Shown one piece after another: positions 1-8,942 of a stretch of 64,000 bases of DNA. The stretch covers positions 558,001 to 622,000 of the forward strand of contig NZ_FOSK01000001.1 in NCBI RefSeq assembly GCF_900114245.1, in the 5' to 3' direction. Source of the stretch: Pseudovibrio ascidiaceicola. GTDB taxonomy: Bacteria > Pseudomonadota > Alphaproteobacteria > Rhizobiales > Stappiaceae. A program made the translations under genes and the position numbers. The notes beneath the pieces are model-generated. The model was given only the letters and a program-made list of their open reading frames with translations, ran no database searches and was not told the DNA's origin. Every line of letters begins with the position of its first letter. The first letter of the stretch is position 1.

Positions 1-1
1 C

Positions 2-580
2 GCAGGAGGTCTTCAGTTCGCTGAAGAAATGGCGAAGGAAGGGCACTCCATCTTTCTGGATGTGAAGCTCCTGGATATTGACAACACCATCACCAGCGCA
101 GTGAAAAACGTCGCAAAAATGGGCATGAAGTTCATGACCGTGCACGCTTACCCGAAAAATATGCGCGCAGCCGTAAGGGCATTGGAAGAAGTCGGCAACA
201 AAGACCTCTGCCTGCTAGGCGTTACCGTGCTCACCTCAATGGATGAGCAAGACCTCAAAGACGCAGGTTATGTCGGCCCAACAGCAACCTTGGTGGAACA
301 GCGCGCTCTTGATGCGGTTACCGCAGGTGTCGGCGGCATCGTCTGCTCGCCAATGGAATCCGCTGCCATGCGCGCCAAAGTTGGCGATAAGCTCTGCATC
401 GTGACCCCAGGCGTACGCCCTAAAGGTGCAGATGCTGGTGATCAGCGTCGCGTCATGACCCCATACGATGCCATCAAAGCAGGGTCCGACTACCTCGTCA
501 TCGGCCGGCCAATCTACCGCGCTGAAGACCCCCGCGCAGCAGCTGAAGCTGTGGTCGCTGAGATCGAGAGCGCTCTGTAA
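2..580 (+). CDS. pyrF: Orotidine 5'-phosphate decarboxylase, 5'-truncated by the window edge
   Basis: Catalyses the last step of UMP synthesis, decarboxylating OMP in the cytoplasm. The reading frame is open to the window edge, and residues before the first visible ATG (position 29) continue the family pattern, so the true start lies outside. The active-site signature DVKLLDIDNTI (D-x-K-x-x-D-I-x-N-T) is present, as is the phosphate-binding end GVRPKGADAGDQ followed by YLVIGRPI. What remains covers most of the TIM barrel, lacking perhaps 40-50 residues. A terminator follows at once, so it ends its transcription unit. Confidence 0.95.
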   Translation, partial: AGGLQFAEEMAKEGHSIFLDVKLLDIDNTITSAVKNVAKMGMKFMTVHAYPKNMRAAVRALEEVGNKDLCLLGVTVLTSMDEQDLKDAGYVGPTATLVEQRALDAVTAGVGGIVCSPMESAAMRAKVGDKLCIVTPGVRPKGADAGDQRRVMTPYDAIKAGSDYLVIGRPIYRAEDPRAAAEAVVAEIESAL

Positions 581-602
581 GGCCCAAACTGCACAAACTC
601 GT

Positions 603-631
603 GAGCCTCTGTCATGCAGAGGCTCTTTTTG
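603..631 (+). terminator. Rho-independent terminator after pyrF
   Basis: GAGCCTCTG and CAGAGGCTC form a 9-bp perfect stem with a 5-nt loop, followed by TTTTT. It lies 22 nt after the pyrF stop and ahead of the pcp start. Confidence 0.85.
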
Positions 632-715
632 CTTCATCTGTCTTTGTCTCTTGAACAAAGGCTTAAGCTGCTCTGGGTACCATTTGCGCGATCTGCACGA
701 GAGGGAGCGCATTTT

Positions 716-1384
716 ATGGAAACTATTCTCATCACAGGCTTTGGCGCGTATGCCAATACGCCTACCAATCCGGCAGAAAAGCTTGCGCTGGCGCTGGATG
801 GTGAAGAGATCGCTGGTGCTAAGATTGTCTCTCGCATCGTCTCCGGCAGCTATTTTCACTGCATAGAAGAAACCGTGGCCGCCATGGAAGAGCTGAAACC
901 CAGCTCTGTCCTAATGCTGGGCGAATATGGTGGTCGCTCCATGATCACTCTGGAGCGCCTCGCACAAAACCTCAACGACTGTGCCCGTTACGGCGTAACC
1001 GACACCGCAGGTGTCACACTTCAGGGCGAGTTGACCGTGCCAGATGGGCCGGTTGGCTACTACGCAACTGTTCCTCTGCGCGCCATGACACAAGCCATGC
1101 GGGATGCTGGGGTACCAACGGATATCTCGGACTCAGCTGCCACGTTCTGTTGCAATCATCTCATGTACGGTGTCTTGCACCACATCGTGAAACACAATCT
1201 CCCGGTTCGGGCTGGTTGGGTGCACCTGCCTCATTTGCCAGAGGTTGCTGCTATGATCCAAAACCTCGGTGCTCCAAGCATGTCCGTCGACACTCTGGTC
1301 AAAGGCATGCGAGCCGGAATTGAAGCGTTACAGGCAAATCATCAGGACCAGAACATCAATATCATCTCCAAGATGTTGATCTGA
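716..1384 (+). CDS. pcp: Pyroglutamyl-peptidase I (peptidase C15)
   Basis: Cysteine peptidase that removes N-terminal pyroglutamate from peptides in the cytoplasm. The 222-residue product starts METILITGFGAY, the usual N-terminus. The catalytic triad is visible: Glu about 80 (after LGEYGGRSMITLE), Cys about 146 in TFCCNH, and His about 170 in GWVHLPHLP. I chose the ATG at 716 because GAGGGAG sits about 8 nt upstream and the protein then begins as the family does; an earlier in-frame ATG at 614 lies inside the upstream terminator. It appears monocistronic. Confidence 0.92.
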   Translation: METILITGFGAYANTPTNPAEKLALALDGEEIAGAKIVSRIVSGSYFHCIEETVAAMEELKPSSVLMLGEYGGRSMITLERLAQNLNDCARYGVTDTAGVTLQGELTVPDGPVGYYATVPLRAMTQAMRDAGVPTDISDSAATFCCNHLMYGVLHHIVKHNLPVRAGWVHLPHLPEVAAMIQNLGAPSMSVDTLVKGMRAGIEALQANHQDQNINIISKMLI

Positions 1385-1762
1385 AAAGAGCATGCCCGGG
1401 CACGAATAAAGTGATGCATCGGGCACAAAAGCGCCTTTCAACACTTATCCATACCCTCTGACGCCGAGTTTAGCAGATGTGATCAGGTTGGGTTGTGCTT
1501 TTCAAATCTCACAACTTATACGACTGCCCTCGCAGTTTTGCGGGTCAGCCCAGATCACAGCGGCGTTATTTAGGTGGTAAGATTGACGATTTCCGCACGC
1601 CCATCACGGCTTTGTGTCTCATAGAAGACAGTTTCTGCCCTTATTCCAATTCATAGTGGTGACGAGAACTTCCTGCCTCAAAAACGGGGAGCTCTTAGGA
1701 GAAAATTCGATATTTTCTGCCACTATAGAAACAAATGGATTGGATGGTCTGTCTTGCAGAAT
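1385..1762. other. Intergenic region, 378 bp
   Basis: No convincing gene. An imperfect hairpin (GCCCG about 1393, CGGGC about 1419) follows pcp but has no T-run on the plus strand. The last 100 bp are A+T-rich and probably hold the promoter of the chaperone-like gene. No clear -35/-10 pair was identified. Confidence 0.5.
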
Positions 1763-2218
1763 ATGACACCGCAAACACTTATGAATAAGGTTGCATCGGA
1801 TGGCGGCATGGAAGCACCTGTCTTTAATACAGACGGTGAGTGTACGCTGAATGCCGATGATATTGAGATCCACATGCGGGCCTGCGACAAGCGCCTGAAG
1901 ATGATGGCCTACCTCTCAGAGGATGCCGACGTACCGCAGCATGTCATGGTTCAGATGCTGCACGAGAACCACACCGCAAAGAACCGCTTTACCTTCATTC
2001 GTGTTGCCCTTGGCCAGCCTGCCGTTGTTTCCTGCGTCGCTCTTGAAGAGCTTGATGCCACAGAACTCAAACTGTTCCTCGCAGAATTTAAAGAAGTTGT
2101 CCGCGCGTGGAAGCCAAAGTTTACCCCTGCCTCCCAGCGTCAGTGCGAGCGTAAAATGAAACGCGATGGTGTGTGTCACTCGCAGGATAGCGCCAAGGCG
2201 AAACTGGAACTGCATTAA
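1763..2218 (+). CDS. CesT/Tir-type chaperone-like protein (type III secretion chaperone fold), orphan
   Basis: A 151-residue acidic protein. The order of elements resembles the CesT family of type III secretion chaperones: an N-terminal helix, then PVFNTDGECTLNADDIEIHM (a strand with a DG-turn), an inner strand KRLKMMAYLSE, a helix with HVMVQMLHENH, a short NRFTFIRVALG strand, and a C-terminal ELKLFLAEFKEVVRAWK helix. Such chaperones are small cytoplasmic dimers that keep effectors unfolded. No effector or secretion gene is adjacent. A TTG at 1754 is also in frame; I prefer the ATG at 1763, although neither has a strong ribosome binding site. The assignment rests on fold pattern only. Confidence 0.55.
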   Translation: MTPQTLMNKVASDGGMEAPVFNTDGECTLNADDIEIHMRACDKRLKMMAYLSEDADVPQHVMVQMLHENHTAKNRFTFIRVALGQPAVVSCVALEELDATELKLFLAEFKEVVRAWKPKFTPASQRQCERKMKRDGVCHSQDSAKAKLELH

Positions 2219-2256
2219 GCAGCAACCCTGCTAGCTGGCAATCCATCCCCCTCCAC

Positions 2257-2283
2257 AAAAGAAAAGGGCAGAAAACTGCCCTT
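2257..2283 (-). terminator. Terminator between convergent genes
   Basis: AAGGGCAG-AAAA-CTGCCCTT at 2264-2283. Read on the minus strand it is followed by TTTTCTTTTG, which fits termination of the hydrolase gene. The stem is symmetric and may also help stop plus-strand transcription. Confidence 0.75.
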
Positions 2284-2290
2284 CGGTGGA

Positions 2291-3220
2291 TCAGTCCAGT
2301 TGCGACAACCACCCTTTAACATCCGTGATGACTTGGCCGACCGCGCTCTCCCCTTCAGCCCCTTTAAAGGAGTGGGTCATATCCGGATAGGATTTGTAGG
2401 TGATATTGGTTTTGCTCAACTCCGCGAGTTTCGCAATCTGCTCCTCAACTGCCTTAGGAGAAACGCTCTGGTCTTGTCCACCTTGCACAATCAAAACAGG
2501 GTTCTCAACCTGAGCCAGAATCTCCAGCTGATCTAGCTTCAGCATGGTGTTCCACCAGTTATAGCCGTGCCCACTCATGTTGACTTCAAACGGCTTGCTT
2601 GCGGTAACCTGCTGCGCAAAGCCTTGGAACCCTTCTGACGCTTCTTTGAAAGCCTCATCAGGCATGCCGCTGGACTTCATGTTGTGCAGGATATCGTCAA
2701 TAAAGTGACGCCCCCCACCATTCAGAGCAACACTGGCCGTCACAAAATTAGTTTTTGCAGCAATCAAATTGGCCACGACAGCACCTTCACTGCCACCCAG
2801 CAGAAACACGCGTTCGTAAGTCCCGCCTTCTTTCAGCTGATTGATAGTCTTGATGTAATCTGCTGTCCGGCGTTCCGGTGAATCATTCTCGATGTAATCC
2901 GCTGGGCAGTCCGCACGCTCATCATTGCGATCCCATGTGAGATCCGGGGTGATGCCATACTTTTCAACGGTCAGAACATCTGCATCAGGCAGAACCTGCG
3001 AGAACTGCTCGTTGATCAGGGTATTATGTGCAACGCTGTTGCAGTCAGAGCCCTGAATGAGAACCAGAAGGTCCGTTGCATCTTTCGGGCTTTGTGATTT
3101 CAGATAAACCGTGATTTCACTGCCGTCTTCACGCACAAGATAAAGGCCTGATGCAAAAGCGGCCTGAGCAGTGAAAAGAACGGAACATCCAATAGCAACA
3201 CGAAGCAAACCAGACTTCAT
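2291..3220 (-). CDS. Secreted alpha/beta hydrolase family protein
   Basis: The 309-residue product starts with a classical signal peptide (MKSGLLRVAIGCSVLFTAQ, cleavage near AFA-SG). It has the alpha/beta hydrolase landmarks: nucleophile elbow G-G-S-E-G in FLLGGSEGAV, an acid region IVQGGQDQSVSP, and a catalytic His in DMTHSFKG. Substrate is unknown; an esterase or peptidase-like role in the periplasm is an inference. The start at 3220 places GGGGGA about 5 nt upstream and begins exactly at the signal peptide; an upstream in-frame start at 3265 would bury the signal sequence. A terminator follows the stop. Confidence 0.8.
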   Translation of the reverse strand: MKSGLLRVAIGCSVLFTAQAAFASGLYLVREDGSEITVYLKSQSPKDATDLLVLIQGSDCNSVAHNTLINEQFSQVLPDADVLTVEKYGITPDLTWDRNDERADCPADYIENDSPERRTADYIKTINQLKEGGTYERVFLLGGSEGAVVANLIAAKTNFVTASVALNGGGRHFIDDILHNMKSSGMPDEAFKEASEGFQGFAQQVTASKPFEVNMSGHGYNWWNTMLKLDQLEILAQVENPVLIVQGGQDQSVSPKAVEEQIAKLAELSKTNITYKSYPDMTHSFKGAEGESAVGQVITDVKGWLSQLD

Positions 3221-3529
3221 AAAATCCCCCGATAGCAGACACACCAAGCGTACGGTGTTACACAAAAAGGCCTGTCTTGCTGAGCTTCACTCCCCAAAGT
3301 GATCTCAGGACCCAACGTGGTCTGCCAGTAATATGAAAATAGAAACACCGAACTGGTGCATGAAAAAGTGTGCTGCAATCATAAGGCGAGAGTATGGCCT
3401 GGGAAATATTTTATAACAGTTTAAGACCAGTCGCATAACAGGACCTAGTCCGTTGCCCGTAAAAGCACTTTAGATTACCCTAAAGAACATGTCCCATTAG
3501 GAATAGCAGTATTATAAGGAGCTTCAGAT
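3221..3529. other. Divergent intergenic region, 309 bp
   Basis: Separates the minus-strand hydrolase from the plus-strand DUF2867-like gene, so it must hold both promoters. I see no gene, and no palindrome stood out. Confidence 0.5.
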
Positions 3530-4030
3530 ATGCTGGAGGCCTCATCTCTCCCGACCCCTCAATTGGTCGCTCCACGCGAAGAGCTTAGCTTCTATCACGT
3601 CAACTCTCTGAACATAAATGCACAGCCAACCGCATTTGAGGTCTACCGTGCCCTGTTCAGCAAACGCTCTGCTTGGCTAGGTGCAGCATTTTGGGTGCGG
3701 GACCAAATCTCTGCGCTCGCGGGCGTAACAAAGATCAAGGGGTTTGGAGACAAACGCACGATCACACCACCGGTTGTGGGAGAACATCTCGACTTCTTCT
3801 TGGTGGAGCATATCGAGGATCGTGAATTGGTGCTCACCTCAAGAGACAGGCACCTCTCAGTCATGACCACTCTCAGTGTCGATGCTGCAGATGAAGGGAC
3901 GCTGGTGCGCATCACGTCCTCAGTCATCACTCACAACTGGTTCGGAAACCTCTACATGCTGCCTGTTGGCCCAGCCCACAAGTTCATTTCCTGGCGAATG
4001 CTACGCAACGTAAGTCGAGCATTCTCTTAA
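3530..4030 (+). CDS. DUF2867-type protein of unknown function
   Basis: A 166-residue soluble protein with no signal peptide. The pattern SFYHVNSLNI...AYRALF..R.AWLGAAFWVRDQI, then FDF-like HLDFFLVEH, LTSRDRHLSVMTTL and a terminal YMLPVGPAHKFISWRML resembles the DUF2867 family, which often occurs beside or fused to SDR-type proteins. Here it stands alone. A strong AAGGAG lies about 10 nt before the ATG. No catalytic function is assignable. Confidence 0.7.
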   Translation: MLEASSLPTPQLVAPREELSFYHVNSLNINAQPTAFEVYRALFSKRSAWLGAAFWVRDQISALAGVTKIKGFGDKRTITPPVVGEHLDFFLVEHIEDRELVLTSRDRHLSVMTTLSVDAADEGTLVRITSSVITHNWFGNLYMLPVGPAHKFISWRMLRNVSRAFS

Positions 4031-4374
4031 TCTAAGTAAAACGCTTAATCAGAATGTATAGGCGGTCTTGTTTTGATATTAAATTTCGAATCTTCACTTG
4101 GTTGGTAGATTTTTTATGACTAATTGCTGATCTGATTAATCAATTTACTAATATTTCTTTTTTAAGAATATACGAAATAACTAAAATTTTTTATCTGATT
4201 AACAAAAGGAACTAATTTCCAGAAAAGGAACTTCTGAACAAGGCTCTATCGGGAATGTAGCTTTCATACGATTTCAAATGCTGCCCACATGCATGAAATC
4301 GCCCCTGTATCGTTAACTAGCCGTAAATAAACAAGGGAAAATGCTTAGCTAGATTTCAGCGGACCCATATTATC
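4031..4374. other. A+T-rich intergenic region upstream of the chemoreceptor, 344 bp
   Basis: Clearly more A+T-rich than its neighbours, with two TCTGATTAA occurrences and T-runs, but no ORF with an SD. It probably contains the chemoreceptor promoter; no specific operator could be assigned. Confidence 0.5.
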
Positions 4375-6432
4375 ATGTTTGCATATTTAGCTAAGCTCAG
4401 AATTGTTCATACCATTACACTGCTCTCAGTTATTCCAAGTATTGCAGCTCTCGTTTTTCTCTATCAGCTCATCAAGGTAGACACCGAGGATGAGCAGAAG
4501 CTGGCAGCGCTTTCTCAGCTCACCCGCCTTTCTGTCAAAATCGGCAGTCTTGTGCATGAACAGCAAAAGGAGCGTGGGGCCACTGCCTTGTTCCTCGCCA
4601 GCAAGGGCCAGCAGTTTGCTGGTGATCTGAAAGACCAGCGCCGGGCAACCGATACAGCGCGCATCGACTACTTGCAGTTCCTAAAAGGTTTCGACCTGAC
4701 CATCTATCAGCCAGAATTTGCAGCGGATCTGGAAGGCATCAACACGGAACTGCAAAAGACACCTGCCATGCGTGCTGAGGTAGATTCTCTTAATGTTCAG
4801 TTGGGAGAGGCCGTCAGTTTCTACACCCAGCTCAACTCCGATAAGCTGGATATCATCGGCTCCATGAGCGAGCTCAGCCCCAATGCGCAGATCGTAGACC
4901 GCATCGTGAGCTATCACGCTTTCCTGCTGGCAAAGGAACGGGCTGGACTGGAACGGGCAGTTGGTGCAGCAGGTTTTGCCAGCAACGCGTTCCCGCCTGC
5001 CGCTTTAAAGAAATTCCAAAAGCTGATCGTGGAACAAGAGGCCTTTACCCATATCTTCCAGACCTACGCCACATCAGAGATTTTTGCAGACTTCACAAAG
5101 GTGCAAAAAGGGGCTGCCAATACGAAGTTAAACACCTATCGCAATATCGCGCTGGGCGAGGCGAACTCCACGACCGCCTTGGAAATGATCAGCGGTCCGG
5201 AATGGTTTGAGACGGCGTCCCAGAAGATCAACCAGCTCAAGACATTGGAAAATATCATAGCGTCAAGCCTGATTGCTGACACTAAGCAACTTCAGGCAAA
5301 TGCGAACGGACGCTTGACCCTGCACATGAGCATCGCTGCGGTTGCCTTCCTTTTGGTGCTCTTGATGTCCCTCATCCTTATCAAATCCATCCAACGTTCT
5401 TTCGCTGGTATCATTGAAGCCATGGAACAACTGGCGAGCGGTGACCTCAACATCAAACTGCCAAAGCCTGCCAAAAACGAAGTCGGCCAGATGATCAAGG
5501 CGGTATCCGTGTTTCAGGAAAACATGATCCTGGCGCGTGATCTCAAGCAGGAGCAAGACACTCAGCACGCGGTTCAGCTCGAGCGTGCCGAGTTTCTGGA
5601 GGGGCGTATCGCTGACTTTGAGCAAGCTGTCTCATACGTGCTGGAAACCATGGGCCGTAACTCGCAGACCATGCAGTTCTCCTCGCAGGAAATGTCGAAT
5701 ATCTCCGAGCTCACAAGCTCCCAGTCCAAAGCTGTTGCTTCAGCGGCTGAAGAAGCGTCCCGCAGTGTCCAGTCCGTCGCCTCGGCAACAGAGGAACTAG
5801 ACAGTTCCGTCGCCGAAATCGGCAATCAAATGCACCATTGCCGAAAAGCGGCGTCAGAAGCCGTGGAGCAAGTGCATAGTGCCAACTCTGATGCCGCAGA
5901 ACTGCGCAAGGCTGCGCAAAGCGTGGGGGATGTGGTCAGCATCATCACAGACATTGCTGAACAAACCAATCTGCTCGCACTTAACGCCACAATTGAGGCT
6001 GCACGGGCAGGGGTTGCAGGCAAGGGCTTTGCTGTGGTGGCAAGTGAGGTGAAGTCGCTGGCAGAACAAACCTCACATGCCACTGAGCAGATCCGCAATG
6101 AGATTGCAGATATCCAACGCGCAACAGAGGGCTCTCTCACTGCAATGGAAGACATCGATAAGATTATCCGCGAGATCGATGAACGTGCCAGTGCCGTCTC
6201 CAGCGCCATTAGCGAGCAAAAGTTCGCCACGCAGGAGATTGCAACCAACGTCAGCGAAGTCGCAGGCGGAACGGCGGAGGTTACGGAAAACATCTCCAAA
6301 GTGAACGAAGCCGCCATCCAGACCGGCGTAACCTCCAAGCAAGTCCTGATTGCTTCCGAAGAACTCCGCACCGAAGCAGACCACCTCCGTACGGAAATTG
6401 ATCAGTTCCTGGGTGACATCAAAGCGGCTTAG
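4375..6432 (+). CDS. Methyl-accepting chemotaxis protein with NIT sensor domain
   Basis: A 685-residue transmembrane receptor. TM1 is about residues 14-33. The periplasmic NIT domain, about 48-290, carries the hallmark [14 protein letters not shown], known in nitrate/nitrite-sensing proteins. TM2 is about 318-338, followed by a HAMP domain to about 391 ([16 protein letters not shown]). The cytoplasmic signalling hairpin follows, with [20 protein letters not shown] and [15 protein letters not shown] near 525-575. Nitrate, nitrite or a related anion is a plausible ligand from the family, not shown here. No che genes are adjacent, so it probably feeds a distant chemotaxis cluster. Confidence 0.92.
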   Translation: MFAYLAKLRIVHTITLLSVIPSIAALVFLYQLIKVDTEDEQKLAALSQLTRLSVKIGSLVHEQQKERGATALFLASKGQQFAGDLKDQRRATDTARIDYLQFLKGFDLTIYQPEFAADLEGINTELQKTPAMRAEVDSLNVQLGEAVSFYTQLNSDKLDIIGSMSELSPNAQIVDRIVSYHAFLLAKERAGLERAVGAAGFASNAFPPAALKKFQKLIVEQEAFTHIFQTYATSEIFADFTKVQKGAANTKLNTYRNIALGEANSTTALEMISGPEWFETASQKINQLKTLENIIASSLIADTKQLQANANGRLTLHMSIAAVAFLLVLLMSLILIKSIQRSFAGIIEAMEQLASGDLNIKLPKPAKNEVGQMIKAVSVFQENMILARDLKQEQDTQHAVQLERAEFLEGRIADFEQAVSYVLETMGRNSQTMQFSSQEMSNISELTSSQSKAVASAAEEASRSVQSVASATEELDSSVAEIGNQMHHCRKAASEAVEQVHSANSDAAELRKAAQSVGDVVSIITDIAEQTNLLALNATIEAARAGVAGKGFAVVASEVKSLAEQTSHATEQIRNEIADIQRATEGSLTAMEDIDKIIREIDERASAVSSAISEQKFATQEIATNVSEVAGGTAEVTENISKVNEAAIQTGVTSKQVLIASEELRTEADHLRTEIDQFLGDIKAA

Positions 6433-6600
6433 ACAGGCTTACACAGCAACCCCAAGGCAGTCTGCGCATCAGTGCAGGCTGCCTGCACAAAAACTGCACA
6501 AATCTGCACGCGATCTCATGTGTTTTGCCCAACTCCCTGCAATCAGGCTCTGTAGATCTCCCTCAACTTCATTCTTTCAAGTGATTTTGGGGCAAAATCA

Positions 6601-8238
6601 ATGTTATCGACCTCTCGTATGCAGATGCCATCATGGATGCCTGTTCTCGGCATTCAAGCGCGTCTAATCCTCGGTCTGGGGCTCTGCCTGCTCGCAGATT
6701 TCCTGTTCTTTGGCCACCGTGCAGAAATCGGCTTCAGCATCTTCATCGTGGCGGTTGCCTTTGCAATCATGCTGGCAGGCGCGGGCAGGGCGAGCGCCCA
6801 CCGTGCATGGATCGCAGTCCTGACGGTGATTGTTGGTGTTGCGCCAAGTGTGCTTCACTGGGACTTCCTCAGCGGGCTGATCGCAGTCTTAGCACTCGCC
6901 ATGTGCGCATTGATTATGAACTTGCGCGTAAATGCCTTCAATTTGAAGATGGTGAAAGCTCTGCTTATTTTCCTGCGCCGTTGGCCGCTGGGCTTTGTGA
7001 AGGACATGATCACGCTGGGACGTGTGAAACGGCGTAAGCGAGTCATGCCCAACTATGCAAAACTGGCGTTTGCGTGGTTTCTGCCCCTAACGCTGTTCCC
7101 AGTCTTCCTCTACCTGTTCAGCTCTTCCAACCCGGTCATCGAGCAATGGTTGCTCAATATCCAGTTGGGCAAGTTTTTTGAAAAACTTGATTTCGCCCGC
7201 ATTGTATTCTGGAGCATTGCCTTCGCACTCATCTGGCCGTTTCTGCGAGTGAAATTCAAACGAAAACTGAAAACCGAGAAAGCAAAGCTACAGGTCAAAC
7301 AAGCAACTGAGCTGGAAGCGAACCAATCTTACCGGACACTGACGGACGATATTTTTGGTTACAAAGCTGTTGTGCGGTCCTTGGTGCTTTTCAATGGCCT
7401 CTTTGCAGTACAATCCGTGCTTGACGCATTCTATCTGTGGGGCTCTCAGGAATTACCTGTTGGCACGACCTATGCAAACTATGCACATAAGGGCGTGTAC
7501 ACTCTTATTATCGCAGCCCTTCTTGCTGCTCTCTTTGTCTTGATTGCCAGTCGATCTGGTGCGCCAACCGCAAAATCCAAGTTAATCAAAGTGCTCTTGC
7601 TCACATGGACAGTTCAAACAGCTCTGCTTGTCGTCTCGTGTATTGCTCGCCTCACCAATTATGTCGACGTCTACGCAATGACCTACTTACGCCTCCTTGC
7701 GATAATTGGGGTGGCTTTGGTATTAGTTGGTGTTCTCACCATTATCGTGAAGCTTGCTCAGAACCGTGACAACAGTTGGTTGCTGAAGGTAAATATCCTC
7801 ACTGCCGTCGGCGTGCTTTACATCATCAGCCTTTCAAATACCGCAGGTTTCATCGCACACTACAATGTAAACCACGCCCAAAATAAACGGTTCGATACAT
7901 GGTATCTGATCAATTTGGGGCCACAGGCAATCCCGGCAATTGATGCTGAAATCCGCAAGGATCTAGAAAATGATAGCCTCCGCACAACTCAGGAAATTTT
8001 AGAGTTATCAAAAGCGCGTTTTTCCCTGGCAAACCGTTCACTCCGAGAGATAGAAAACTGGCGCCTTTGGAGCCTGAGAAATCAGCTTCTTGTCAACTAT
8101 CTCCGAAGCAACCCGATGCCCACCAAATCGAAACCCATTGCCAAGAAGCAAGTCCCGGTCGAACCACAAGCCCCAACCAAGTTGCAAACCGAACCGAGCG
8201 ACAGTAAAACTCGATATCGTGATGATCCGGGCCTCTGA
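6601..8238 (+). CDS. DUF4153/DUF4173-type polytopic membrane protein
   Basis: A 545-residue inner-membrane protein with roughly ten hydrophobic segments (for example LILGLGLCLLADFLFFG, IGVALVLVGVLTIIV). The layout resembles the DUF4173/DUF4153 family, whose function is unknown. A soluble C-terminal tail after about residue 440 is rich in charged residues and ends with a Pro/Lys-rich stretch. It lies 2 nt upstream of a response regulator gene and about 700 nt upstream of its kinase, so the three are probably one operon and this may be an accessory sensor component (inference). ATGs at 6601 and 6619 are both possible. Confidence 0.75.
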   Translation: MLSTSRMQMPSWMPVLGIQARLILGLGLCLLADFLFFGHRAEIGFSIFIVAVAFAIMLAGAGRASAHRAWIAVLTVIVGVAPSVLHWDFLSGLIAVLALAMCALIMNLRVNAFNLKMVKALLIFLRRWPLGFVKDMITLGRVKRRKRVMPNYAKLAFAWFLPLTLFPVFLYLFSSSNPVIEQWLLNIQLGKFFEKLDFARIVFWSIAFALIWPFLRVKFKRKLKTEKAKLQVKQATELEANQSYRTLTDDIFGYKAVVRSLVLFNGLFAVQSVLDAFYLWGSQELPVGTTYANYAHKGVYTLIIAALLAALFVLIASRSGAPTAKSKLIKVLLLTWTVQTALLVVSCIARLTNYVDVYAMTYLRLLAIIGVALVLVGVLTIIVKLAQNRDNSWLLKVNILTAVGVLYIISLSNTAGFIAHYNVNHAQNKRFDTWYLINLGPQAIPAIDAEIRKDLENDSLRTTQEILELSKARFSLANRSLREIENWRLWSLRNQLLVNYLRSNPMPTKSKPIAKKQVPVEPQAPTKLQTEPSDSKTRYRDDPGL

Positions 8239-8240
8239 TA

Positions 8241-8942
8241 ATGCAAAATATTCTGGTAGTTGATGATGACGCTCATATTCGCGATGTCATCACCTTCGCA
8301 ATTGAAAAAGCCAATTACAAAGCAAGTGTTGCTCAAGATGGGTTTGAGGCCGTTGCCCGTTTCAGGAGCGAGCCGGTAGACCTCATTATCCTTGATATTG
8401 GTATGCCAGAGATGGATGGCTTTGAGGTCTGCCGGGAAATCCGCAAGCACTCAGAAGTGCCGATCCTGTTCCTGTCAGCGCGTGATGAAGAAATTGACAG
8501 GATCCTCGGTTTGGAGATGGGCGGTGATGACTACGTCACCAAGCCATTCAGCCCAAGAGAACTGGTCGCGCGGATTGGTGCGATCCTGAAGAGAACGAAA
8601 GGCCCCAAGATCGCAGAGCCAACAAGCCCTGCGCAACGAGAGGCCGGAGGCGTGCTGCTGGATGCTGCGTATCGATCCGTGACGTATCGCGGGTACCCTG
8701 TGGAGCTGACATCAATCGAGTTTGAGATCCTGAAACTGTTTCTCGAGCGTCCAAGAATGACGTTCTCACGCGACAAGATCATAGATCTGGCATACCCGCC
8801 AAACATCCATGTCTCCGATCGCACCATCGACAGCCACATCCGCAATTTGCGCTCGAAACTGACGAATGCTGGCGCTCCCAATTTAATCGAAACCGTTCAT
8901 GCCGTCGGGTTTCGATTGGCAGCTATGTCTGCAGCATCATGA
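8241..8942 (+). CDS. OmpR/PhoB-family response regulator
   Basis: A 233-residue DNA-binding regulator. The receiver domain is residues 1-115: acidic pocket VVDDD, phospho-acceptor Asp about 52 in LIILDIGMPEMDG, and the conserved Lys in DDYVTKPFSP. A C-terminal winged helix includes LTSIEFEILKLFLERP and DRTIDSHIRNLRSKL. It begins 2 nt after the membrane protein stop and overlaps the kinase start by 4 nt (ATGA), a sign of translational coupling. Target genes are unknown. Confidence 0.92.
   Translation: MQNILVVDDDAHIRDVITFAIEKANYKASVAQDGFEAVARFRSEPVDLIILDIGMPEMDGFEVCREIRKHSEVPILFLSARDEEIDRILGLEMGGDDYVTKPFSPRELVARIGAILKRTKGPKIAEPTSPAQREAGGVLLDAAYRSVTYRGYPVELTSIEFEILKLFLERPRMTFSRDKIIDLAYPPNIHVSDRTIDSHIRNLRSKLTNAGAPNLIETVHAVGFRLAAMSAAS

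Noticed and set aside
236-859. 207-codon minus-strand ORF across pyrF and pcp
   Set aside because: Antisense to two well-supported genes and spans a terminator.
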